64,000 bases of DNA from contig CM066735.1 in assembly GCA_033961575.1 (NCBI GenBank), forward strand, positions 32,383,501 to 32,447,500, in the 5' to 3' direction. The translations under genes and the position numbers were made by a program. Shown one piece after another: positions 45,567 to 60,653 of the stretch (position 1 is its first letter; each line of letters begins with the position of its first letter). The notes under the pieces were generated by a model, which made no database searches, was not told the DNA's origin, and was given only the letters and a program-made list of their open reading frames with translations. The stretch is from Aselliscus stoliczkanus. Its lineage: Eukaryota > Chordata > Mammalia > Chiroptera > Hipposideridae.

Positions 45567-48500
45567 AAATAGCTGTCTTCTCCAAATAATATACAATTAC
45601 CTATTATCAAATAAGTATTTTTTCGTTTTATTGAAGTCCTTGATAATTATTCTTAGAAAAATAATGTGAAAAAATAGTTGAACATGTTGTATTCCTCATT
45701 ATGCTTTTATAAATTCATAGTTACTTCTAAAATTTTTAGAACACTAATTACAGACAACCATATAAGACTAAGTCTTCATAAAATAGCTCTTGACTAAGGG
45801 ATAGGATAGAGTAACATAATTATTCAATTGTCTATGATATGATATTGTAAGTTAACTATAAAAGTAAAATTATAAAATTTAACTCAATTAAAACCATATT
45901 AATATTGCATTACTATTTATTAACCAATAAATAAATTAATTGAAAATTTTCTTCACTCTCAAATATCAAAGTATATTAGGTAATGTTTGCAAACCTAGAA
46001 TATTTGGGGTAACAGGTAGGTAGAAATACAATATGTGTATTTCTCCTAAAGTTATTTTTACATTGAAATCAGATGAAAACAGAGAAGCTGAGAAACACTA
46101 TAATACACCAACTCTCCACTTTAACACAAACAGTCCTGGCATTTTTATATAGCAGCTTTCAGGTTTACTCCCACCTATATGCTTAGCTGTATGTATGGTG
46201 CACAGGTAGATTCATATCTAGATTTCCATCAATATTTTATCATATGCAACTTTTATAACATTGAATCATTGAATTATCTTTATCATTAAATTAACACATG
46301 ATTATATATTAGTACACTTCAAGCATTATTAGAACTCTAAAATATTTTCAATATGAATAGAACCTATGAAAATGGGTAATCTTTTATAATGATTTTGTAA
46401 GGTGATTATAATTAGGACATTAAGTAACTTAAGTCCTTATTTGTTGCCCTTTCTTGATAGTACCACACCAGCTCTTTATGACAACTGTCAAGTTTTTATC
46501 TTCCCTTTCCCTGAGCAAATGTCTTCCCCAGGAAATGAAATGTAAAAGAGATCTAATACTGACCTTGAACCACAGTATTTTAAACATGAATCTGAACAAC
46601 TGCATCAAAAACACTAAAAGTTTATACTTAATGATAATTACCTTTAACTTTACAAATAATAATGTAATAAAGCAGTGAAAAGTGCATCTGCTGTTTTTCA
46701 GGTCACAAATATGTTGAGGATAGCATATAACCAATGCTATTTGCAAGGGCATGATCAGTGTATGATTAAGGCAAACCAAGACAAATGGGGATTTAAATGC
46801 TTTGTGACACTGAGCAGTTTACTTAACTCCTCAGCTGCTTCATCTGCCAAATGAATATAACAATGAGAATATTATAGCCTTATTGTGATTATTAAAGAAG
46901 TAATATGAGTATGTGCCTGCATACTAAGTTCTCAAAATGGCAGCTGTAATATGAATGCTTGGAGTGTAATTTTCCCTTGAACTTCATTTTTGTTCAGTGT
47001 ACTTAACTATCTACATGCCATCAAATAATTTAGGCTAGACTCTATGAAAATGAAGTATTGTCACCTGGTTGACTTATAATTATTAAATATAGCATTGATA
47101 AATACTAAAAACAGAGACAATTTCCTAAAATGATCTGCATCAGTAAATGCTATTTACAGTAAATTAACTGTTATAAGCTTAAGCACTACCAAGGTACTCA
47201 GATAATTTTCCAATTATACAGCTACATGGAGATAGGAATTAAGATTATGCATTCTCATGGAGAACATAGGTGCTGTTCTAAGCAGCATCTTCTGAACCTG
47301 CCTCTATATCTATAAGAATTAAAGTAGCATGCTTTATATTGCAACAGTATTCTCCTAAAGACACAAACAAATAACCTGTCTTTATGATTTGGTGACATTT
47401 GCCTGACCAAAAATATCAGAGAGTGAATTTTAAATATTCTGGGTAACTTCACATTTAATCATACTTTGTCACTAGTATATGTAGCATGTTCCTTTGGAAA
47501 AAGCATTATCAAATAAAAAAATTTAAAGATAAAAGGATGCTGCATGTTATTAATATTATGATAAAATGTATTAACTTTATAATTTAAAACTTAAAATAAA
47601 TATTTAGGTGGCTCTAAGATAAGAAGCCCTATTTTTAACCATTGGAAACTTGCAATTTGTAAATACATGATATTTATAAAATAGTGAAGTCTTCCTTTCA
47701 GTGAAATAGGATATTAAAATTCTTCTTTGAATAACATAAATCTTAAATGAATGCCTGAGAAGAATTTTAAAAGGCAATTAAATCCAGGAGAAGAAAGGGA
47801 ATGAGAAGCAGTGAGCTTAGATCCATTGTATTTTGAACATACTTCTGTGTATGACTTGGCCCTCAATGGAGCTTGTGAACCATTAACTTCAATTACACTG
47901 AAACCCCAAACAACCCTGGGCATTGTAAATCTCATTAATTTTAAACACATGGGGACTGGAATAAATGGACTTTGAATTAACTCAATCCAAATTACCTAAT
48001 ATTAAAACATAATTGGAATTCAGTTGCTTTAAATTGTTTGCCAGTCTAAAAGGCGGGATAAATTGCTACACTAAGGTTTATTACAATTTTATCTCTTTTT
48101 TCAAATTGCACAATAATATTTTTATAAGGTGTGAAATTGGGATAATAAGGGAATTTCTCTGATGTTTCTCTATATTTTCTTAAAGTGTCATAACCGTTTA
48201 TCAAATGTCAGCTCTTTGAGAGGAAAATTTTACTGAGTTCTTAAACCAAACATTAAATTCCAAATACCTAAGTATCAACTGCTAAATATATCTTATATCA
48301 TTTTGAGTATAAAAGGATAATTTCCATAGTTCTAGGTCTCTTTCTGCAATTATTTCTATAGTGGTGATGAAAAGTATGATTTTAATATCAGCTAATAACA
48401 GGAATGAAAACCTAAGAAGAAAAATAAGAAATATGTTGCTAAATAGAATAAAAAAATATGCTGCTAAAATGAGACTACATATTCCAAAACCAATGATAAA

Positions 48501-48820
48501 TTATTCTGAAAATGTATGCCAGTTTTTGGAAGTTTTGTATCATTATCTCCATCCACTAGTGATGAGTAAAATCACTATGTAAATAGTATTATAATAATTT
48601 TGTGTTACTTGTGCTTGCCTCTATAGTATTTGATTAGTTTATACAGATCTAAGTATTTGACAGCTACATTTCAACAGTGCCCCTTTATTAGCATCTGAAA
48701 TTTAAGTAAAAAAAATTGTACAACCTAGGATAAATGTTCATGCATTCCATATACCTCCAAGCCCCATCAACAGAAAACTATGAAAAATGGATAACATATG
48801 ATTTAAGTGAATTTATCTTA

Positions 48821-49042
<222 letters not shown>

Positions 49043-49166
49043 CTAGAAAAAACATGGGTATTGTAGTCACCAGATTTGAAAGTACCAGATGATTGACATT
49101 TATTTTTGAAAGGTGCATCCTGTTTTTCCCTCTTTACTTCTGGGGCAGTCAAACTGGAATTAACAG

Positions 49167-49168
<2 letters not shown>

Positions 49169-49219
<51 letters not shown>

Positions 49220-49221
49220 AT
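49169..49221. repeat. (TAAA)n microsatellite
   Basis: About 13 TAAA units immediately precede the long SINE head. Confidence 0.97.
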
Positions 49222-49225
49222 ATCA

Positions 49226-49625
49226 AGGGTAGGCCAAGTGGCGCGTTGGTTAAGAGCTGGCTTGGATCCCACATATGAGGGCCAGTGACACTGCCCTCTA
49301 CAGCTAAGATGGTGAACAACAGCTCCACCCAGAGCTAGGCTGCTGAGTCCCCAGGGATGGCATAGCTGCAGCCCCTGCTGCAGTGGGCTGCCATCGGCTA
49401 CAGTGAGTGGCTGGCAGCCAGCGTGAGGGGCTGGCAGCTGGTGTGAGCTGTCAAAAGCCAACGTGAGCGGTTGTCTAGAGGCCGGCGACCGATCTGCCTC
49501 ATCCGGGAAGAGTGCAATGATAATACCAACATGGGCCAGTGAAGCAACTAGACTGAACAAAAGGACAGCAACTTATCTGTTCCCCTCCCCCAATTCCCCA
49601 ATAAAAATCTTTAAAAAAAAAAAAA
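49226..49625 (+). mobile_element. Long-form tRNA-derived SINE (copy 8), B box deleted
   Basis: The head reads GTAGGCCAAGTGGCGCGTTG, then jumps from GAGCTGGCTTGG straight to ATCCCACATATGAGG. About 22 nt, including most of the B box, are missing. The GC-rich body and CCCAATAAAAATC plus A-tail are intact. The target-site duplication is unclear (possibly ATCAA). Confidence 0.9.
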
Positions 49626-51697
49626 TCAAAAAACGGTCCAAACATGAGGCAGAAGTCAAGAAAGACAGATTTGAGAAGAATTTTGTTCTGAATATCTCCA
49701 AGAAAAATATATATTATACAATTGTATGTTTGTTTTTATGTGTTTAAAGCATATATTTTCTTTTTTCCCATAAAAATACAGAGTTAAGGAGAACTGAGAT
49801 GAATATCTGTTGACAGGATGGCATCGATGGTCACAAGAAGAATAGCAGTTGCTGCTTTTAAAAAAAATTTGAAATGTTTAAATTTTAAGTAGGAACTGTG
49901 AAAGCACTTGTCCTGTACTCTTATTTAATTATGACAATTATAAACAACCATGAGCAATGGAAACGATCCTTTCTATTGCAAAAATGAGAAAACTGAGGTT
50001 CAGGAATTTTATGTAACTTGTCCAAAATTATACATATCATAAAATTATACATATCATACATGGCAGCATGGTGATTAATAGCATGGAGTTTAGCTTGGTC
50101 CAGACCTGCCTCCCAGAAATACTTCATTCAAATCTGAACAGCGCCATTAGGAACTTTCAAAATGAGGCAGACACTTGGTGTATATTAAAAAGGATCCTTT
50201 GCCTTTCAAGCTTATCAAACTGATAGTTCTTAATTTTTTTGAGTTGCAAGGTACTGTGAAGTTAATTGGGAGCCTTAAAGCAGGATTGCAAATAGGAATT
50301 CTATACAGTGGGATGGAGGCAGGGGTTTATGCTAAACGGAAGTAGACCCATTCTGATTTACATGTAATGCACCAAGGCCACCAAAATGGAAGAAGCTATG
50401 TGAATGCCCAGTAGTCTCAAGCATTTTCGTGGCTACTAAGAAATGTTTCCATAATATACTTTTAAAGTTCCTATGGGCACCTTCTGAACACATCCAGAGT
50501 GAATGCTCTTATTGCCTAAATGTGTAATTAGCAAGTTTAACAAAGCATGTGATTGAACCCTGGGGCAAGATCTGTGCTTTGTAATATGTCAACTCAAATT
50601 ACTGGTTCTTGTGATATTAATTAGGCGATAAATTAGAAAAATGTTGCTAGGAAAAATGAAATAAGTTCTCTATCTACTTTGTTACAACTGCAATTTGTTT
50701 AGCGGTGGCTCTGATATAGGATAGGAGAATGTTACCAAGGCGAGATTTGTTTGACATTGACTTTTCTTTTGGATATCAATATAATGAATAAAATAATGAA
50801 GTGTTAGCTTAACTTGATATTCTGCAAGTCAAGTTTTTATTCATGACTTTATTTTAAATAACTAAGACATCAAACTATGAATATATATATATATACACAG
50901 GGTTTTGTAACAGCCTTCCACAGAGCAACATCATTATAGGTTTAAGAAATACAATTGTTTGCAAAGCGTCCTTCCATGAATAAAGATCATTACCATGAGA
51001 AACTGCTTTTGGAACACGATGCTCCATTTATTTAAAACCATCTACCCTCCGTCCTCCTGAATACAAGCTTCTAACCTTCTTAGGAACATCTATCAATTAA
51101 TGAATCAAAATATCATAGCTGCCACAACTAATAGCTTGAGGGAAGACTGAGAGAGTAGCAGTCATTCGGCACAGAGTTCATATCAAGCCACAGAAGGTTC
51201 CCACTTTCAAAAAGTGTCATATAAAAGCTTTTTAAAAAATACCACAAAAATTATTTTCTTCATTTCAAGCTTGCCCAAATTTCCAATAATATTAAATGAA
51301 AACTATGTTCCATGTGGATAAAATGTTAGAAATATAAAGTGTAGTCTTTCCCATCATAAAACTTATACATGATATAATGAAAATCTCAAAATGTCCATTC
51401 AGCTCTATCTAAAATTCTACATTTCTCTGAAATATATAAGTTCATCACATTTCAGGCTTTCATTTTCTTTAAGGAAACACAAAAGTTAGCAACTTCTTTT
51501 TATCTTAAAGCCATTAGTAAGATATTTAAAAATGTACAGAAGCACCTTTCAAATAAATGAGTTCACTTGTTTAAATGTGGTCACATAACAGAAAACTATA
51601 CTAAAGTAAGTTTTTGTAAAAGACAGCATCAATTAAATTCATCTTTTATTGAGGTTAAAGCATTAATCTTCCATTATTTGTGAACCATGAGCACATT

Positions 51698-51846
51698 AAA
51701 AATAAAAAAAACTGGGCCGGCCGAGTGGCGCGGTGGTTAAGCGCTGGCTTGGGAAGCCAGCGGCCCCGGTTCGGGTCCCACATATGAGGGCCAGTGACAC
51801 TGCCCTCAAAAAAAAAAAAAAAAAAAATAAAAAAACTACTTATATA
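51698..51846 (+). mobile_element. Short-form tRNA-derived SINE (copy 9), near-consensus
   Basis: The body at 51714-51818 begins GGGCCGGCCGAGTGGCGCGG, has A box TGGCGCGGTGG and B box GGTTCGGGTCCC, and ends CACTGCCCTC followed by 19 A. AAAAATAAAAAAACT flanks both sides. It looks like the least decayed copy in the window. Confidence 0.95.
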
Positions 51847-52162
51847 ATAAAAGAATACCTATTTCCATAACTAAAATAAATCAGGTCCTCTCAAAAGAAT
51901 ATTTTTGTTAAGACTCAACCAAGAGATTGTTTCTCTAGAAAAGTCTATGTGACATGAAGCTGACCTTATTTTCTTCATAGTTATTTAATAAATCAAAAAA
52001 TGCTGTATATTAATACACTAAGTAAAACCTCCCTCAGGGTAATTTTCAGTCTCCCAGAAAGAGTTGAAAATATAATCCAATGTCAACAGGAATTACAAGC
52101 AATTGCAGAAATGAGCAGCAGATCAAAGAAAGACTATGTGTACACTATTGTACCACTGAAAG

Positions 52163-52273
52163 TCTTTCTCTCTCTCTCTCTCTCTCTCTCCCTCTCTCCC
52201 TCTCTCCCTCTCTCCCTCTCCCTCCCTCCCTTTTTCCCTCCTCCCCCTGTCCCTCCCTTCCTTCTTTCCTTTT
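52163..52273. repeat. (CT)n / pyrimidine-rich tract
   Basis: About 13 CT units followed by CCCTCTCT- and CCTCCC-type sequence. In the TLL1 transcript it reads as a purine-rich stretch about 80-190 nt after the CUB3a donor. Confidence 0.95.
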
Positions 52274-52339
52274 CTATTTTTAGTTTACCAGTTTCCCTTC
52301 AGGGATTCCCAAAACATGATAGGAAAAAAGTTATATTTA

Positions 52340-52543
<204 letters not shown>

Positions 52544-53084
52544 TCAATTAGCACCTTCCCATTGTAACCAAATATCTCAACATTAAATTTCAACCATCTT
52601 CCAGATTTTTCAAAATGAAGACAGCTGTACTCTCTGGTTCCTTAAGTCTGTACTATGACTACTTTAATAAACTAATCCCATTTATAAATGTCAGTTTGTA
52701 GCTTTGGAGTCAAGCAAACTATGGCTATACAACAACAGTTTAGATCACTTTAAAGTTGGGTGTTGGGTGAGTAATATAAAGAAAACTGGGCATCAATTTT
52801 CTTATCTTTTAAATGGGCATAATAATTTCTACACCATATGGTTATTGTGAGAATTAATGAAAAGATACATGTAAAACACAATATACTCTAATGCAGTGAG
52901 ACCCAAATCAATTGTTTATTTCTTTAAACACTTTTTTTCTCAAGACAAGCAACTCTTAGAGTTGTTTAAGCTAGCAGAAAAGATAAACTATAGTAAATAG
53001 AAAGAACATAGCTGTTATTCCAAAACCTCCAGTTTAACAACTGGTTTGTTTTTCCTTTTGGATGATCTATTTAAAACAGGTACT

Positions 53085-53310
53085 GTGTTTTTTGTATGTT
53101 TGTTTGTTTGTTTGTTTGTGGGTTATTTGGAGTTTTTATTAATAGTTTCAGATGTACAAAACAATATAATAGTTAGACATTTACACCCCTCACAAAGTTG
53201 ACAACCCCTCTCTGCCAATCTAATACCCCTCTGACATCGTATATAACTGCTACAATTCCACTGACTCCATTCCCTCTTCTGTACTCCACATCCTGTGACT
53301 ATTAAAAGAG
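53085..53310 (-). mobile_element. LINE-1 3' UTR end
   Basis: On the minus strand it reads TAGTCACAGGATGTGGAGTA, GAGAGGGGTTGTCAACTTTG, AATGTCTAACTATTATATTG and TGTACATCTGAAACTATTAA, then a CAAA-repeat tail (plus-strand TGTT units at 53097-53119). It pairs with the element at 57735-58180. Confidence 0.75.
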
Positions 53311-54209
53311 GTTAAAAAAAGAAAAAGAGGTACTGTTTATGTCACCTCTTTCTTATTGATAGGGAGCTTAGCAAAATCAGGGTATTCAAAAACAAGCTAA
53401 GTGAAAAGAATATATATTATACACAGTTTATAATTAATTCATAGGGAAATCAAGAGTTACCTAAAGTAAGTATCTCTAATTGCCTCTCTGTGTGTGTGAG
53501 CATATTTATAAATATACTATAAGTGTATTTATAAATATAAAAAACTATCTGTACTTTCATGTTCACCATTTTTTGGTAAATTATTATGAAATACATTATT
53601 TATTTCTAGTTGCCACACAATAATAATAGTCACGTTACTTTATATTGTCTGATCTACAATGTCCTCTGCTTTCAAAATACTGCATTTTTTCATAATTGTG
53701 TCTATTTTATTCAGTATAGGAAGCAGATTTGCAGTTTAATGGATAGAATGGAAACTTTTGCCAAATAGAAGAGTTGAAACTTTTAAGAAGAAAAAGGGAG
53801 TCTCGGATTTTATTTTTTTTAATATGTCAATTAGGGTGTGACATTTACTCATTTAAGAAACAATGCTTCCACTTTTGCCATTTATCATGTCCTTTATTAC
53901 AGATATGGCAGAGAACAATATGCTCATGCTTAGAAAGCTTACATTTTTGTGAAAAACACCAAAAGCAACCTAAATAAATACATAAATATAAATAATGTTA
54001 AATTGCTACAAGATCTATGAAGATGATTTTGGCAGAAATTTTTAGAGGAAACACATGAGGAGTAGAAGAGGAAGTTAGATCAGTCCTTTTATTTTTTTCT
54101 GTAATTTAAGTTTGGGGCCTCTAATAGGATGGAGCACAGGTAATGGAAAAGAATCAGCTTTAAACTCTACAGAAAGAGACCACAGGATAAGGTAAAATAA
54201 AGAAATTGA

Positions 54210-54243
54210 ATAAATAAATGAATAAATAAATAAATAAATAAAA
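54210..54243. repeat. (AAAT)n microsatellite
   Basis: About eight AAAT units with one ATG interruption. Confidence 0.9.
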
Positions 54244-54514
54244 CACTGTATAAGATGTCTCATCTTAGAATTACACAGGAAATGCTGAAAATGGGACAAA
54301 ATGTCTTTATTTATGAGTCTTTTATTAATAAAATGCATTTAGCTTCTGCTTAATATGTGACTGTGCAAGATGCTAGACATACAAAGATGATTTAGATTCA
54401 GGACTCTGCAGTTTAAAAAGGGAGATGCACCCATAAATTATGTTAAGAAAAGATTAAAATAAATGACAGAAGAATGGATGAATAGAAAAAAATCTAGGTC
54501 CAGATAGAGATAAA

Positions 54515-54900
54515 AATAGAAATACAGGGCCAGCCAAGTGGTGCGTTGGTTAAGAGTTGGCTTGGGATGCCACCGGCCCTGGTTCGGATCCCACATATGA
54601 GGGCCAGTGACACTGCGCCCTACAGCTAAGATGATGAACAACAGCTTGACCTGGAGCTGGGCTGCTGTGAGTCCCCAGGAAAGCATAGCTGCAGCCCCTG
54701 CTACAGTGGGCTGCCATAGGCTACAGTGAGTGGCGGGCAGCTGGTGTGAGCTGCCAATAGCCACTGTGAATGGCCATCCAGAGGCCGGGGACTGATCTGC
54801 CTCACCCGGAAAGAACACAATGATAATCAGCAACTTGTCTGTTCCCCTCCCCCAATTCTCCAATTAAAAAAAAAAAGAAAATTAAAAAAAAAGAAATACA
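54515..54900 (+). mobile_element. Long-form tRNA-derived SINE (copy 10)
   Basis: The head at 54527 (GGGCCAGCCAAGTGGTGCGT) has the B box GGTTCGGATCC and a GC-rich body one internal repeat unit shorter than copy 4. It ends CCCCAATTCTCCAATTAAAA with A-rich tails. The AGAAATACA flanks are the target-site duplication. Confidence 0.92.
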
Positions 54901-54942
54901 TATAGATAAGGTAGATATGATAGATGAATGATAGGTAGGTAT

Positions 54943-54943
54943 G

Positions 54944-54998
<55 letters not shown>

Positions 54999-55000
54999 GA
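54943..55000. repeat. (GATA)n microsatellite
   Basis: About 14 perfect GATA units follow the tail of the long SINE, with degenerate units on both sides. Confidence 0.97.
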
Positions 55001-55198
55001 TAGATACTGATAAATAATTGGCCTGGTTGATAACCAAAGGAGGAAATGACTGATTTTATAACAAGAACTCAGGCTTAGTTTCACATTAACTGTGGCTCTC
55101 AGTTGATTCTTATTAGTTGAAGAAAGAAATTACTATAGAGAAGAGAGGAGAAGAGAGGAAAGAGAATGAGAATGAGACTATAAAAAAAGAAAAGAATA

Positions 55199-55298
55199 GG
55201 GCCGGCCAAGTGGCACTAATCGCTGGCTTAGGACGGCAGTGGCCCTGGTTCGTGTCTCACATATGAGGGCCAGTGACACTGCCCTGAAAAAAAAAAAA
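55199..55298 (+). mobile_element. Short-form tRNA-derived SINE (copy 11)
   Basis: GGGCCGGCCAAGTGGCACTA followed directly by ATCGCTGG shows that about 10 nt after the A box are lost. The end reads CACTGCCCTG plus 12 A, where other copies have CCCTC. It lies 40 nt beyond the EGF1 donor and is antisense to TLL1. Confidence 0.92.
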
Positions 55299-55339
55299 GG
55301 ACAGAGGGCAGGGAACGTCAAGGGCAAATCCAGTCATAC

Positions 55340-55465
55340 CTTCACAGCTCCTTTTGTCAGGTCCCAGCTCATAGCCAGGCTCACAGGCACACTGGTAACT
55401 TCCCAGTGTGTTCAGACATCGCTGCTCACAGCCTCCACGGTCAGGTTTGGCGCACTCATCTTCCT
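55340..55465 (-). CDS. TLL1: TLL1 exon: EGF1 (calcium-binding EGF-like domain)
   Basis: This 126-nt exon is phase 1 at both ends, as expected for a single-domain EGF cassette. It encodes [16 protein letters not shown]...[20 protein letters not shown] with six cysteines. The N-terminal E-D-E-C and the C-x-N-x4-Y-x-C-x-C pattern ([12 protein letters not shown]) are the hallmarks of a calcium-binding EGF domain with an Asn-hydroxylation consensus. The acceptor is TTTATAG and the donor gtatga. An antisense SINE copy lies only about 40 nt beyond the donor (see findings). In tolloids this module stiffens the link between CUB2 and CUB3; that role is family knowledge, not visible here. Confidence 0.96.
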
Positions 55466-57600
<2,135 letters not shown>

Positions 57601-57734
57601 TCAGTGCATCTACATATTTCTGAATCAACAGAAGTAACTGCCTTCTAAATGACAATTACAATTCAAGCTGTGATTCTTTGGAAAATAAAAGTGGAAAAAA
57701 AATCCATATTTAAAATGATCATTAAAAGTGTTGC

Positions 57735-58180
57735 TAGTTGGGAGGGGGTGGGGATGAGGGAGAAGGGGAAGGGATTAGACAGCAAAAATAGGCAACTACA
57801 ATATTGCCACAGAGATATGAAAGACAGTTCGGGGAATATAATTAATAATGTTGTAAATATTTTGTGGGGTGTCAGATGGTCATATGTCTTGTTAGGGAGA
57901 CCATTTCATGGATGGAGTAGAGGCTTGATCACTACACTATACACCTGAAGTTGAGGTTGTATAATATTGTATACGAACTGTAATTGAATATATATAGATA
58001 GTCACGGGATGTGGATTATACTGTGGAAAGGAGTCAGAGGAAGTGTAATAGATATATATGATATGGGGGAGAGGAGTGGGGTGGTGAATTGGGGGAGGGG
58101 GGTTGTCACTTTGAGGAGTAAAAAGTATAACTACTGCACTGTGTTGTACTCCTGAAACTAATTAAAAATAAATAAATTAA
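57735..58180 (+). mobile_element. LINE-1 3' UTR end
   Basis: GATCACTACACTATACACCT, GGTTGTATAATATTGTATAC, TAGTCACGGGATGTGGATTA, GGGGGTTGTCACTTTGAGGA and GTTGTACTCCTGAAACTAAT precede an A-rich tail. The second half aligns with the minus-strand element at 53085-53310. The 99-codon frame here is part of it, not a gene. Confidence 0.75.
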
Positions 58181-60653
58181 TTTTTTAAAAGTCTGAGTTA
58201 TATTATGCTATAAGCAATGTAAAATTTCTCAGCAATATCATTATAAAGTTATTGATCATAGTTCATCCAGGAAACCATTATTTATTCATAGAGAAGCTGA
58301 ATTCAAATTCTATGGATGAATATTGCACTGATTTAAGTTATAAATATCTTTTTGAAGGAAAAATATGATGATATGAGATAACATTACTTCCTAGTCTATG
58401 AAACTCCATTAGCATAGCTGCATGTTGAAAGACCACTATGTTGTAGAATCAGCACTGGCTATCGCCCTTTCTCAAGGTACCATGACTTGCTTAGATGACC
58501 TTCCTACCTCAACACAATTTCCTCAGTCCATATTAGCTGGCAATGTGGATCTCAATCTCTCTCCTTAAACAATGAAATGCAAATATTACATCGGACTATT
58601 GGTCAATGAAACTTTATGGACAACTGCAAATTCATGGACCTATGTTTTCACCCTGAACTACTTCTAAAGTCAACTTGCTTTAAAAAATTTTGATAGTCTC
58701 TAAATAAAATTCTTGCTTTTAATTATTTCATAGAAAATGGGCACTAGCCCTGAAGTCTTTAATAGAGTCAACTGCTTATTAGATATTTGAAGCTAGAAAA
58801 CCATGAAAAGTATCACATCTTGTCATCTATTATTCAACATACAATTCACTAGTATATAGAATTCTGTTACAAAATGAACATCAGGGAAAATATTTGTTTC
58901 ATGGAATTGCAATGGAATGCACAAAACTGCTGGTATAGTTGGTTGAAGAATCTGTTTCCTGATTTATCAGAACATTAACTGTGCAAGTCTTCCCATCAGG
59001 TAGCATAGGACAAACAGAAAAAAATAGATTTTGAGGTACACATTCAGTTAGAACTCAGAACTACATTTGCTGCTTTCCTTTTTCCAATCACAATAGGGAT
59101 CAATTCATTCCTTCAACAACTAGTCAGCACCTATCTATGCCAGGCTGTCTTCTCACTACCTGGTATGCATCATTCAGCAAAATAGCAGAGCTTTGCTTCC
59201 CTGGAGTTTAGATGCTACCGGTGGGTAGATAGAGAGCAAAGGAACACAAAATAGGAAAAAATAATTTAATCATAAAATATTAGAAAGCAATAAATACTAT
59301 GGAAAAATATAAAGTGAAACAAGGTAAGTCAGAGAAGGGGGTTGAGAGACATGAAGTTTGCTCCACTAGGCTCAGTGAGTTTGGTTCATAAATCCAGACT
59401 TTGTGTGTGGAATTACGGGAATGAATGGAGAACATTTAATACAAAGACTATCTCATTTTTAAAGCACATTTTTTTTTTAGATTGTAGCTTTTTAAATAGA
59501 AAGATGGTGAGGGAGAGCTAGCAGTGGCACTAGTAACCTATTCACCAAGGATGGCAAGGCCAAGGTGATCAGCTATATGCCCTCTTCTCCTCATCTTTAA
59601 TATATTCCTTTAAAATCAAAGTACTCTATAAATAGGAGAACATTGCCAGATGGCCAAAGACTGTTCTTCAGTCAAAGAGACATATGAAATAATATCTAAA
59701 ACTCTTAAGATAATAGGGTTTGATACAAGAATAAGAAACACTGAAAGAGTGACAAAACTGTAGGGAAAATAACCAGAGGTCTAAGCAAGCCATCCTCTCA
59801 CCTACTTAGAGCAGCATGGAAAGAACGGCACTTGATTCAGTAGTCATATTGGATGAGGAGGGAAATATAGAGTTAGAAGAAGAAAGAAAGAGAGGACACA
59901 AAATGAAGAAAGAAGCTCTTTGTAGTAAATCAATTAATAGAAATAAAATTCTAGTGCTCATACTTGAAGGCATGGTAGAATAAAAATTAAGGTTAGGTGA
60001 AAAGGGCTTTTTAATTACTATTTTGAGAAGATTAAATGCTTTTATAAATTACAGTACTAATAAAGGAGAAAACAAAACAGGCTATTGAAAAGGAAACAAA
60101 CATTTTATATTTCATCAGTGATTAAGAAGAAGTAGAAAAATGGATATTTCCCTTTAAGTAAAACTCACTCTGTCCTTTTAACAGATATAGATCATTTTAA
60201 TTTTTAATTTATACTATATTCACTGGTTACTAAGTGAAAATTGCAGCTTAAATATTTTATATGATACAAATGAATAAATATTTCATGGGTAAAATGCATA
60301 ATGACCAACTTTGGGATTAATTCCACCAGTACCTATTTATGAATTACATATTATTGTACTTACATATTAAATATTATACATGTGGTATTAGGATAAACAC
60401 AATAGATATATACACACTCTTCCCACATAGTAAATGCCACAGTTATTGAATTGCTTAGAAAATAAAATGTGCCTCATATATATAATTTATGATATTTAAA
60501 AATGCATTTTCCATTCACATAACAATCCTAGATAACTTATCAGTGACCTCAATGATCTTTGTTTACATATTTTCCCAGTTTAATTGCATTAATCCAAATT
60601 GCAATGCCAGCATAATGAATCTATAGTATTAGTGTTAATTATGTCTCTTCAAC

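Noticed and set aside
46429..46779. 116-codon minus-strand hydrophobic frame in the EGF2 upstream intron
   Set aside because: There is no domain, splice-site or homology signal, and AT-rich DNA often gives such hydrophobic frames.
49168..49560. Minus-strand frame of 130 codons with an LFIYLFIYLFIY-type end
   Set aside because: It is translated from an inverted SINE and a TAAA microsatellite.
57649..57948. 99-codon plus-strand frame
   Set aside because: It overlaps an L1 3' UTR, which is non-coding.
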